Shown here: one piece after another, positions 1-7,089 of the stretch
How positions within the stretch are numbered: the first letter of the stretch is position 1
Layout of the letters: every line of letters begins with the position of its first letter
NCBI GenBank assembly: GCA_009782695.1
Contig: WRIO01000022.1
Location: 1 to 9,591, forward strand
Origin: Candidatus Cloacimonadota bacterium
GTDB taxonomy: Bacteria; Cloacimonadota; Cloacimonadia; Cloacimonadales; WRIO01
Direction: 5' to 3'
DNA: 9,591 bases
Program-made: the position numbers and the translations under genes
Notes under the pieces: model-generated
The model's database searches: none
Seen by the model: only the letters and a program-made list of their open reading frames with translations
Told to the model about the DNA's origin: nothing

Positions 1-1539
1 CTTTCTGGGTGGAGCAGTTTTTTGAAATACATATTCACCGCAGGTTTCTTTTGAAAAAGGGATGGGTCTTTGGCTCGAATCTATTTCCTCTAAAATTTTT
101 TGATAATCATATTTAGCTATTTCGGGCAGAACTTTTTTCTCTAAATTTATGGGTTTGTAACTTCTAAAACGGTATAAATCATAGTCTGGCAACACAGAAA
201 TAAATGGATAATTCCTAGCGTGCCGGATATATACTTCACTTGTTTCCCATTCTTTTTTTAGGTGCTGCAGCTGAGAAATGCTCACCAAGGGATGTTCTTT
301 ACCGTTGTCACGGAGCACAGTTCCCGATAAAGAGCTTATCTCTTGTAAAAGCTCGTGTTCACTGGACGACAAAAAGATGATATTATCACAGTTTCCTTTT
401 ATAGTTTGTGCATTTAATCCATATTTTTGGATCAGCTGCATCATGCCTTGCAGCATCATAAAGAACCTCATATTACGAGACCGTGACGCTGTGATCATAG
501 CTTGCATATCGGGTATAGCAGGGATATTTGCAAATTCGTCTAATACAAAATTTAGTCTGATGGGCAGCTGCTTATTGTGATTATTTTGTGCTGCATTGAT
601 AGTAGCTTCATATACCTGCTTTACAAACATAGCTACCACAGAATGCAGAGTGGTTTTCTCGTCGGGAACCACTAAGTAGATAGCATTTTTGGATTTGGCA
701 ATATCTCTGATATCAAATGAGCTTTGAGACAACATCTGGCACAAAGGTCTATGCACCACAAATGGTCTGAGCATCACAGCTACTCCTGCTGAAACATTAC
801 CAAAGGTCGACTTTGCATCTGCATTTGTGAGCACATTCATATAATTTATATGAGCTATGGAATTTTCTGCGACAGCATTTGCTAAAACCTTTGTTTTCGG
901 GATATTAGAATTTTGTGAAAAGAAGCTAGCAAAATTATATATATTCGCCTCTTCCCTTTTTGCAGTATCTATAAAAAACATCATATTAGCAAGCATTAAG
1001 GCATAAGACAGTTCTGTAAAATAATGGTCGCGTTTGTTATCTCGCAGAGGACCTATCAAGCTGCATATCAAATCGTTTATCAAGGAGGTAGCTTCGGACG
1101 TCTGACCACTATGATACAAGTCCCATGGCAGAGCTAAAGGATTCCAATAGTCCGAGTGCTGCATATCACGAAAATTTAACACTGCCACATTGTATCCTCT
1201 CTTACGAACGAAACCTGAAGTCTTGTTAAATAGCTCTGTTTTGGGGTCTGTCACGATGAAGGACTCGCCTCTCATAGCGAGTATGTTGATCAGTGGCATA
1301 CCGAATAATCTGGTTTTCTTTGACCCTGTTGACCCAAATATCATAGTGTGGCTGTCAGAATCGTCAACATAGATGTCATTTCCATCGCTGAGGATAGGTA
1401 TGCCTCCTCCTTCACATATTTTTTCACTGATGATGATCCTTTTCGTTGTGGTGGCAGCTGTTAGTTCATCTTCATCTGCCCATCTAGCAGAGCCTTCTGG
1501 CTCTAAATACATTCCCAAATCTACTAAATTTTGTGTCAT
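1..1539 (-). CDS. VirD4/TraG-type coupling ATPase lacking N-terminal membrane helices (3' end outside window)
   Basis: I translated 513 residues without a stop; the C-terminus lies beyond base 1. The protein belongs to the VirD4/TraG (T4SS-DNA_transf) family of hexameric DNA- or protein-pumping ATPases that couple substrates to type IV secretion. It shows the post-membrane family motif GSARWA (residues 16-21), a P-loop GSTGSKKT (69-76), VTDPKTEL (96-103), Walker B FVLDEFANIP (331-340) and an LQGMMQLIQKYG stretch (363-374) matching the family's Q..QL..YG motif. Known VirD4 proteins carry two transmembrane helices before GSARWA. Here the reading frame starts only 15 residues before it, so the protein should be soluble or need a membrane partner. 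The P-loop has Lys where the family usually has Gly just before the catalytic Lys. The ATG is set by AAGGAG at 1546-1551, inside the end of the preceding gene, with only 3 bp between the genes, which suggests translational coupling. Family assignment is firm; a role in conjugation is not. Confidence 0.9.
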   Translation of the reverse strand, partial: MTQNLVDLGMYLEPEGSARWADEDELTAATTTKRIIISEKICEGGGIPILSDGNDIYVDDSDSHTMIFGSTGSKKTRLFGMPLINILAMRGESFIVTDPKTELFNKTSGFVRKRGYNVAVLNFRDMQHSDYWNPLALPWDLYHSGQTSEATSLINDLICSLIGPLRDNKRDHYFTELSYALMLANMMFFIDTAKREEANIYNFASFFSQNSNIPKTKVLANAVAENSIAHINYMNVLTNADAKSTFGNVSAGVAVMLRPFVVHRPLCQMLSQSSFDIRDIAKSKNAIYLVVPDEKTTLHSVVAMFVKQVYEATINAAQNNHNKQLPIRLNFVLDEFANIPAIPDMQAMITASRSRNMRFFMMLQGMMQLIQKYGLNAQTIKGNCDNIIFLSSSEHELLQEISSLSGTVLRDNGKEHPLVSISQLQHLKKEWETSEVYIRHARNYPFISVLPDYDLYRFRSYKPINLEKKVLPEIAKYDYQKILEEIDSSQRPIPFSKETCGEYVFQKTAPPRK

Positions 1540-1542
1540 TTT

Positions 1543-2424
1543 TTACTCCTTATTATTAGTAATGAACCCGATATACTTTTTTGTGTCATTAGTTGATTTT
1601 AGAAGATTTATATAATTAGACAGCTTTACACACTGCTCAAAGCAGTTTTTCGATATATCTTTTGGCAGCTGATTTTTATGCAAAAAAAATAAAATATCTT
1701 TTGCGATATGCTCTATGGTGCTAAAACCGTTAAAAGCCTCATTTTCTATTATATTTTTTAGCATATCTGAGAAAAATAGCGTTGCTTGTTCGGACAGTTT
1801 GAAGCCTTCTGGTTGCAAGTATTTACGTTGCACGAGATCAACCAGAGTGCTTGTTTCTGGGAAGTTAAACCGAATGGTATCAAATCGAAGGTATGCAGAC
1901 AAGCTAGATTCTATTTTGTTGATGATGATGTCATTGTCTTTGTGTATATAGAATATAGGTAAGATATTTGTCCTTTTTTGCCTGATAAACGATAGAAAAT
2001 CTTTAAAGTATTTACTATTTGTAAAGTCTATCCACCCATTGATATCCACACAGAGTATCCCTTTGAAATTTCTGTTCATTCCTTTTACGTTATCTATGAC
2101 GTTTTTTAACCTTTCTAGCTCATAAAATTTCGCTTCATCACTAGTGTATTCCAGCCTAAACATGATATACTTCTTTGTGCCAATGAAGTCCACCAACCCC
2201 AGAGCTGACATATATTCTGTAAAGTCTTTTACATAGGTGCTGATGCCACCGCCTCTTTTCAATACCCAAAAATAAACAGGCAGTTCTATACTCTTATTAT
2301 TCTCTAAGTCTTTGGTGAGGGTTAGCGATCTTAAATCTGTCATTTTTTCTTTAAAAATATCAGCTCCCAACAGGTTCATTATTGCTTCGTAGCATATTTC
2401 TTCTTGTTTTTTTATCTTTTTCAT
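1543..2424 (-). CDS. Hypothetical protein with a degenerate AAA+ ATPase-like layout, partner of the VirD4-like ATPase
   Basis: This 293-residue protein has no family I recognise with certainty and no signal peptide or membrane helix. Its layout resembles an AAA+ module. A hydrophobic strand (YFWVL, 51-55) leads into a glycine-rich KRGGGIST turn (56-63) where a Walker A would sit, but the invariant Lys before S/T is Ile. A hydrophobic strand ending in Asp (GILCVD, 122-127) resembles Walker B without the Glu. NILPIFYIHKD (153-163) resembles sensor 1. Residues 170-225 (around YLRFDTIRFNF, then LVQRKYLQPEGFKLSEQA) resemble the arginine-containing end of the core and the start of the small helical lid. 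Missing catalytic residues suggest a non-hydrolysing pseudo-ATPase, perhaps an adaptor or regulator. It lies 11 bp after the DUF2059/DUF1828 gene, with GGTGAG as ribosome site, and 3 bp before the VirD4-like gene. The AAA+ reading is inference from pattern, not from a search. Confidence 0.85.
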   Translation of the reverse strand: MKKIKKQEEICYEAIMNLLGADIFKEKMTDLRSLTLTKDLENNKSIELPVYFWVLKRGGGISTYVKDFTEYMSALGLVDFIGTKKYIMFRLEYTSDEAKFYELERLKNVIDNVKGMNRNFKGILCVDINGWIDFTNSKYFKDFLSFIRQKRTNILPIFYIHKDNDIIINKIESSLSAYLRFDTIRFNFPETSTLVDLVQRKYLQPEGFKLSEQATLFFSDMLKNIIENEAFNGFSTIEHIAKDILFFLHKNQLPKDISKNCFEQCVKLSNYINLLKSTNDTKKYIGFITNNKE

Positions 2425-2435
2425 TCTATCTCACC

Positions 2436-3209
2436 TCATTGTGTATAAAATATCTTCATATTGAGCATAAAGGAAAGTGCTTGTATCAAGTAGCCAAGCT
2501 TTATATGTATGTTCTCGTGTGTGCAATCTACCACAAAGGCATGAGTGTCCCTCTCTGCTCGACAGCCATATTGCCGTAATACAGCTATTAAATTTTTGAT
2601 GACATCGTGTTCTTTCATTTCAAATATTTTATCTAACTCTGTATAGGTAACACCATTATCGCTCAATAAATACCCTGTAGCTGTTTTGTTTAGGTATATT
2701 TTATACATACCACCTTCAGTCTTAAACATGGGTAAAATTATTGAAGTGTTTTGGTCGTCTACTGTTTCCACAGCTATATTATTTCGCAACAGTGTTTTTA
2801 TATAGCCTTCTGAAATACCTCCATAAAAATATCCATCACAAATCATGAATATCTCTTCTGCCTCTCTTATAAAACCGTCTTTTCGCAGTTTCTCTGCTAT
2901 CGATGCACTCCATTCTCGTGACAAACTGAAAGATTCATAGTTTAGCATGGGAGTCAATGCTACTGTCTTTTGCCCTAGAGGTGATCGGTAAAATTCCAGT
3001 AGTTCGTCTATCTCTTCTTCACTGTAATTTTCCTCATAATATTGATACAATTCATGCAGAGCTTTCTGTTTTTTTAGGCTTTCGACGATTGGTACCCAGT
3101 ATGAGTCTGGAAGCTCTAAGTAATACTGTCTTTTAATATTTTCTACTGTGATTTCTGCCAATTGACTGCCACCAGCTATTCGTATCAGTTCTAATATCTT
3201 TTTCTTCAT
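2436..3209 (-). CDS. DUF2059-like / DUF1828-like two-domain protein, first gene of the VirD4 operon
   Basis: The 257-residue product has no signal peptide or membrane segment. Residues about 1-110 are helical and contain YSEEEIDELLEFYRSPLGQK (62-81) followed by LTPMLNYES. This matches the hallmark of DUF2059 (acidic helix, FY.SP.G.K, then TP and a helix), a family I know mostly from exported proteobacterial proteins. Residues about 150-250 resemble DUF1828: ILPMFKTEGGMYKIYLNK, then GYLLSDNGVTYTELDKIFE (179-197), then a LIQALSFML helix (241-249). DUF1828 has no firm biochemical function and turns up in phage-like and accessory loci. I do not know this combination as a described architecture. 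The start is supported by GGAG a few bases upstream. It heads an operon with the two genes that follow, so a role as regulator, substrate adaptor or cargo of the VirD4-like ATPase is possible, but that is inference. Confidence 0.85.
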   Translation of the reverse strand: MKKKILELIRIAGGSQLAEITVENIKRQYYLELPDSYWVPIVESLKKQKALHELYQYYEENYSEEEIDELLEFYRSPLGQKTVALTPMLNYESFSLSREWSASIAEKLRKDGFIREAEEIFMICDGYFYGGISEGYIKTLLRNNIAVETVDDQNTSIILPMFKTEGGMYKIYLNKTATGYLLSDNGVTYTELDKIFEMKEHDVIKNLIAVLRQYGCRAERDTHAFVVDCTHENIHIKLGYLIQALSFMLNMKIFYTQ

Positions 3210-3271
3210 TTTTACTCCAATTCGTTTTTTTTATTTTTTTTTGTTTTATAGCATTCATTTCTGAAACGTGA

Positions 3272-3390
3272 TTTCGACGTAAAAATCATTATACGGCGAT
3301 CTGGGCATAGCTCTACTTAGGTAAGTTTTTTAGAAAAGCAGCTTTATCTTTGGAGTCGAGCACATTCCATATTTTTATACTTTCGACGTA
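3272..3390. repeat. Two copies of 10-bp direct repeat tttcgacgta, with nearby short palindromes
   Basis: Identical copies of tttcgacgta occupy 3272-3281 and 3381-3390, 109 bp apart, upstream of the left operon. The first lies just downstream of the possible TATAAT. Between and beside them are ACTTA-gg-TAAGT (3315-3326), the perfect 10-bp palindrome tacttaagta (3400-3409) and agcat-atata-atgct (3409-3423). Such a cluster could be operator DNA for a regulator, possibly with looping between sites. A similar 8-mer also occurs inside the downstream gene near 3079-3086, which weakens the case. Confidence 0.4.
3288..3293 (-). promoter_or_regulatory. Possible -10 element for the DUF2059/DUF1828-VirD4 operon
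   Basis: Read on the minus strand, these bases spell TATAAT, 78 bp upstream of the first start codon of the left operon. The expected -35 position (about 3311-3316, GTAGAG) is a poor match. A copy of a 10-bp direct repeat lies just downstream, where transcription would begin, which would suit a repressor site. A consensus hexamer in AT-rich DNA is weak evidence alone. Confidence 0.3.
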
Positions 3391-3890
3391 ATCTCGTATT
3401 ACTTAAGTAGCATATATAATGCTCTTTTTGTTTTATACAGTCCTTACCATCGAGTTATGAGGTGAATGGATGTGTCCAGATAGTAGTGCCTCAGTTTTGT
3501 TAAAGTGGTAATTTTTACAGTTTTTTTACTAACCGCTTTGTTACCAATTTTCTATATACAGCTTTTTTTGTCAACAAATTTCTTTGCTATACTTAAAAAT
3601 AGTTCTAATAGATTGATATATAAAACGATATAAAGTAATTATTCTATCTTTTAGGAAAAAGGATGTCTTTGCTATGTAACACGAATAAAATAAATATTTT
3701 ACGAATCATACATGCTAAAAAATGGGAAAATTTTGAGATTTATATTTGATGTGGTTATCATGAAAAATATGTAAAAACGGATATTTCAAAAACAGATAAT
3801 CGCCATAACTCACTGTAAATAGCTACTGTTACGAACTCTGAAACTATATCGGCAGGTATTGTTTCAACATAGAACGGATTAGCCAAATAA

Positions 3891-3917
3891 AAAAAGGGGA
3901 CGCATCGTCCCCTTTTT
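3891..3917. terminator. Strong intrinsic terminator, bidirectional in sequence, ending the NuoEF-like operon
   Basis: A perfect 12-bp stem, aaaaaggggacg (3891-3902) paired with cgtccccttttt (3906-3917), closes over a 3-base loop. The minus-strand transcript would end in a run of seven U. It begins 16 bp past the stop codon of the NuoF-like gene and so marks the end of that operon. The plus strand also has a T-rich tail. Confidence 0.92.
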
Positions 3918-3933
3918 ATTATATGTTTGTTTT

Positions 3934-5850
3934 TTACTTTTTCATATCTTTGTGCACGCCAGCATTTTTTACTATGGCTTTTGGCTTGCACACATCTATA
4001 CAGTTACCGCATTTCACGCATTTAGTTTGGTCGATGATGTATTTTTCTTCGCGAGAACCTGATATACAGTTCACTGGGCACTTTTTAGCACACATAGAGC
4101 AGCCGACGCATTTGTCTTTTAGCACTTCGAAGTGCATGAGAGGCAGGCATACTTTTTCAGGGCAGCTCTTGTCTTTTATATGAGCCATATATTCGTCTCG
4201 GAAGTAGCGAATGGTGGAGAGCACAGGGTTCGGGGCTGTTTGCCCTAAACCGCAAAGAGAAGTCTGCTTGATCATCACGCCGAGTTTTTCCAGCTCTTCT
4301 ATGTCTTTTTCCTCTCCGTGACCTTCGGTGATTTTATGCAGGATTTCATACATTTGTTTCAGACCCACACGGCAAGGAACGCATTTTCCACAAGATTCAT
4401 CCATGGAGAAATCGAGGAAAAATTTAGCCACATTGACCATACAATTTTTGTCATTCATCACTATCACGCCACCAGAACCCATCATAGCTCCTCGTTCGGT
4501 GAGGTTTTCATAGTCGATAGTGACATCGAGGTGCTGTTTGGTTAGACAACCGCCAGAAGGACCGCCGAGCTGCACAGCCTTGAAGTCGTGACCGCCAACT
4601 ATACCGCCACCAACTTCATAGATCATTTCCTTTAGGGTGATACCCATAGGCACTTCGACCAGACCTGTGTTTGCGATATCGCCGGTGAGAGCAAAGACCT
4701 TTGTTCCCTTTGACTTTTCTGTTCCCATAGCCGCAAACCACTCAGCTCCTTTACGGAAAATAGTGGGGATGTTTGCTAATGTTTCGACATTGTTTACCAG
4801 AGTAGGTTGTTTCCAAAGCCCTGAAATAGCTGGGAATGGTGGTTTTGGTGTGGGCTGACCTCTTTTGCCTTCCACAGAAGAAATGAGGGCAGTCTCTTCA
4901 CCGCAGACAAATGCCCCAGCACCGGTTCGAACTTCGATATCAAATTCGAAGTTTGACCCTAATATTTTTGTGCCTTCGCCGAGTAAATCGTTCTTTTTGC
5001 AATCTTCGATAGCCTTTAGGATTCTCTTTATTGCCAGTGGATATTCTGCACGGATATAGAAGAAGCCTCTGCTTGCACCTGTGGCATAAGCAGCTATCAT
5101 CATACCTTCTATCACGCGATGAGGGTCACCTTCGAGCAGTGATCTATCCATAAAGGCACCTGGGTCGCCTTCATCTGCATTGCAAATCACATATTTTGGA
5201 GTGTGTTCTGCACCTTTTACGAAAGCCCACTTATTTCCAGTGGGGAAGCCTGCTCCACCGCGTCCACGAAGTCCTGATTTTTTCACAACTTCGATAGTCT
5301 CTTCTTGTGATTTATTTTTTAGTATATCGGCAAGTGCACTATATCCGCCCCAAGCTATATATTCTTCTATGCTTTCTGGGTGTATAAAGCCGCAATCTTC
5401 CAGTGCTACTTTTACTTGTTTTTTAAAGAATGGGATATCTTTGTGGTTTTTGACAGGCACGCCATTGTCTTGTGCCATCAGTCTTTCCACAGGTTTGCCA
5501 CCTACCAGATGAGAAGTAACTATCTCTTCCACATCTTCCATAGCTACTCTTTTGTAAAAAGTGCCATCGGGGTAAACCATGATCACAGGACCCATATCAC
5601 AAGGTCCCATACAACCTGTCTCTATGATATTTATCTCTTCCAAGATATTTTTTGCTTTCAGTATTTCCACAAATTTTGCTTTCAGTTTTAGCGAGCCTGA
5701 CGAGGTGCAGCCAGAACCACAGCAAACTAGCAAATCTATGCGGGCTTTGGTCCCTTTTATATTTGGATTTTTGTAGGCATCACTGCAGCGGAGCTTGATA
5801 AGTGGTGCAGAATCTGTCGCTATCTTTTTTAAATCTTCTATAGTTTTCAT
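3934..5850 (-). CDS. hydB: NuoF-like NAD(P)H-oxidising flavin/iron-sulphur subunit (HydB/HndC type)
   Basis: This 638-residue protein has the full HydB/HndC layout. An N-terminal thioredoxin-like 2Fe-2S domain has C44, C48, C80 and C84 as likely ligands. The NuoF core carries the FMN/NAD-binding motifs GLRGRGGAGFPTGNKW (193-208) and CNADEGDPGAF (223-233), and GAGAFVCGEETAL (310-322). The 4Fe-4S motif is ESCGKCVPC (485-493) with C533 as fourth ligand. A C-terminal ferredoxin domain has two CxxCxxCxxxC clusters (581-591 and 611-621). Such subunits pass electrons between NAD(P)H and iron-sulphur partners in the cytoplasm, for example in electron-bifurcating [FeFe]-hydrogenases (HydABC), NADP-reducing hydrogenase (HndABCD) or some formate dehydrogenases. 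It follows the NuoE-like gene by 20 bp, with GGGAGA (5859-5864) as ribosome site. No catalytic HydA gene follows before the terminator, so the partner enzyme is unknown and the symbol refers to architecture only. Confidence 0.93.
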   Translation of the reverse strand: MKTIEDLKKIATDSAPLIKLRCSDAYKNPNIKGTKARIDLLVCCGSGCTSSGSLKLKAKFVEILKAKNILEEINIIETGCMGPCDMGPVIMVYPDGTFYKRVAMEDVEEIVTSHLVGGKPVERLMAQDNGVPVKNHKDIPFFKKQVKVALEDCGFIHPESIEEYIAWGGYSALADILKNKSQEETIEVVKKSGLRGRGGAGFPTGNKWAFVKGAEHTPKYVICNADEGDPGAFMDRSLLEGDPHRVIEGMMIAAYATGASRGFFYIRAEYPLAIKRILKAIEDCKKNDLLGEGTKILGSNFEFDIEVRTGAGAFVCGEETALISSVEGKRGQPTPKPPFPAISGLWKQPTLVNNVETLANIPTIFRKGAEWFAAMGTEKSKGTKVFALTGDIANTGLVEVPMGITLKEMIYEVGGGIVGGHDFKAVQLGGPSGGCLTKQHLDVTIDYENLTERGAMMGSGGVIVMNDKNCMVNVAKFFLDFSMDESCGKCVPCRVGLKQMYEILHKITEGHGEEKDIEELEKLGVMIKQTSLCGLGQTAPNPVLSTIRYFRDEYMAHIKDKSCPEKVCLPLMHFEVLKDKCVGCSMCAKKCPVNCISGSREEKYIIDQTKCVKCGNCIDVCKPKAIVKNAGVHKDMKK

Positions 5851-5870
5851 TATTTTTATCTCCCTATCCG

Positions 5871-6368
5871 TTAAGCCTGTGGTTTGCGATATTTATCTAA
5901 AATCTCGACCAATTTATCGCGCGTCTCCACACGACCATAAGCGTCCTCACCTATCACAAAAACGGGTGCCAACGAACACGCCCCTACACAACGAACACAA
6001 CTGATGGTAAACAGACCATCGGCAGAGGTCTCCCCCACTTCTGTTTGCAATTCATCCGAAAGCATCTGCAATATGCGTGGCGCTCCCTTCACGAAACATG
6101 CTGTCCCCATGCACACATTGATGATGTGCTTCCCTCGTGGTTTCATCGAGAATAAATTATAGAATGTTACCACTCCATATACTTGACTTACCGGTATTTC
6201 CAAGCCGTCTGCTATAAACTGTTGCACTTCTGCAGGTAGGTAGCCAAAGATGTCTTGAGCCTTGTGTAAAATCTCGATAAGTGGATTGCGCACCGCTTTC
6301 TTTTCTGCTATCACTGCCTTTAAAAGTTCATACTGAGCATTCGTGTCTTTTGCGTCATTATGACTCAT
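5871..6368 (-). CDS. hydC: NuoE-like 2Fe-2S thioredoxin-fold subunit (HydC/HndA type)
   Basis: With the start chosen here the protein has 165 residues, normal for the NuoE/HydC/HndA family. It has the family's helical N-terminal part (about 12-75, including QDIFGYLP and VYGVVTFYNLF). The 2Fe-2S thioredoxin-like domain has C86 and C91 in VCMGTACFVKG and C127 and C131 in RCVGAC. It should mediate electron transfer beside the NuoF-like subunit in a cytoplasmic complex. The reading frame stays open upstream to 6488, but those 40 residues are mostly lysine and AT-rich codons absent from the family, while the ATG at 6368 is preceded by AGGAGG at 6373-6378. I therefore take 6368 as the start. Upstream lies a (TA)n tract at 6380-6391 and a possible -35 TTGTCT (6420-6425); no clear -10 is seen. 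C124 is an extra cysteine beside the cluster ligands. Confidence 0.92.
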   Translation of the reverse strand: MSHNDAKDTNAQYELLKAVIAEKKAVRNPLIEILHKAQDIFGYLPAEVQQFIADGLEIPVSQVYGVVTFYNLFSMKPRGKHIINVCMGTACFVKGAPRILQMLSDELQTEVGETSADGLFTISCVRCVGACSLAPVFVIGEDAYGRVETRDKLVEILDKYRKPQA

Positions 6369-6625
6369 ACTCCCTCCTGTATATATATATACTATTTTAT
6401 TTATTTTTCTGTATTTTTTAGACAAGAACCATTTTTTTTTATCCTTCTTTTTTGGCAAGTTTTTTTTTATAAATGATAAAATTTTCAAATTTCAGATATC
6501 TATAAGAGATGAAAAACTGAACGAAGCTCGCTCCTTGAACATCGTTATCTACGGTATTGGAGCGGACAGTGGTGTGCTAACACGGAAGCAACGAAAGGCG
6601 AAAGGTTTTCCCTTACATAAGGCTT

Positions 6626-6655
6626 TGGAGGGGTGTCAACTAGTTAAGGGGTGGT
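6626..6655 (+). repeat. G-rich dispersed repeat, copy 1
   Basis: The stretch begins tggaggggtgtcaact and continues agttaaggggtggtt. It matches the copy at 7098-7128 over almost its whole length, with a few differences in the middle that break the internal gtcaac/gttgac palindrome. It appears to be an older or more decayed copy in the same orientation. Confidence 0.7.
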
Positions 6656-6841
6656 TATCTCAACCTTCAATGGCATAGAAAGTTTGTCCTCAACGAAGTT
6701 TAGCATATTCGACTGAATGAAGTGCTTTCATCTGCTCACATATATATTGAAAATCCATCCTCTTGCCTATTCAAAACAACTTTTGCCAAAAAATAGAAAT
6801 AATTATTTTCTATCTCTATATATCATATTATGTTAAAAGAA

Positions 6842-6900
6842 GGAAGAAGCAATATCCACCGGAGGATGTCTGACCTTATCCGATGAATCTTGCTTTTTCC
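6842..6900. other. Long imperfect hairpin, possible terminator or small structured RNA
   Basis: The arms ggaagaagcaa (6842-6852) and ttgctttttcc (6890-6900) pair over 11 bp with one G-U pair. The inner part has a second near-palindrome, atccaccggaggat (6854-6867). T-rich DNA lies outside both arms, so it could act as a terminator either way, for example about 290 bp downstream of lptG, or fold as a small RNA. The structure is imperfect and its role is unclear. Confidence 0.4.
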
Positions 6901-7089
6901 TTGTTTATTTCCTTATTTTATATGCAGTTGTAAAAAGTGGTTTGGGAAAAGATATTAAACCTTAGGAAGTATACCTATTTTGGGAAACTTTGCTTAGGTA
7001 ACCCGCGAACGAACAATGTCCCGTTTTCTTTCGTAGGGAAGGCAACCTTTATCGTCATTCTGAACGAAGTAAAGTATCAAGAAATTCCA

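Larger units (their letters stand above)
3210..3890. other. Gene-poor spacer between the left operon and the NuoEF-like operon
   Basis: This AT-rich stretch of about 680 bp holds no convincing protein gene on either strand. Its left part is the likely control region of the left operon, described separately. Near 3565-3593 the plus strand has tttttg, 17 bp, TATACT, a weak promoter-like pair. A 28-codon plus-strand reading frame at 3663-3749 follows an AGGAAAAAGG stretch that could serve as a ribosome site, but it has no recognisable motif. The terminator at 3891-3917 would also stop plus-strand transcripts, so a short plus-strand RNA is conceivable. No tRNA, rRNA or CRISPR pattern is visible. 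Confidence 0.5.

Noticed and set aside
278..580. 100-codon plus-strand frame opposite the VirD4-like gene
   Set aside because: It is a shadow of the coding strand; the minus-strand frame has clear family motifs.
3663..3749. 28-codon plus-strand frame with a purine-rich leader
   Set aside because: It is too short and featureless to call as a gene; kept only as part of a possible transcript.
3758..3991. 77-codon minus-strand frame spanning the terminator
   Set aside because: It overlaps the end of the NuoF-like gene in another frame, crosses the terminator hairpin and has no recognisable motif.
6380..6391. TA-repeat tract upstream of hydC as a phase-variation switch
   Set aside because: It is only about six dinucleotides long and the setting is AT-rich; nothing else suggests slippage control.
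6369..6488. Upstream in-frame extension of the NuoE-like gene by 40 residues
   Set aside because: The extension is lysine-rich low-complexity sequence unknown in the family, while the ATG at 6368 has a strong AGGAGG site and gives a normal-length protein.
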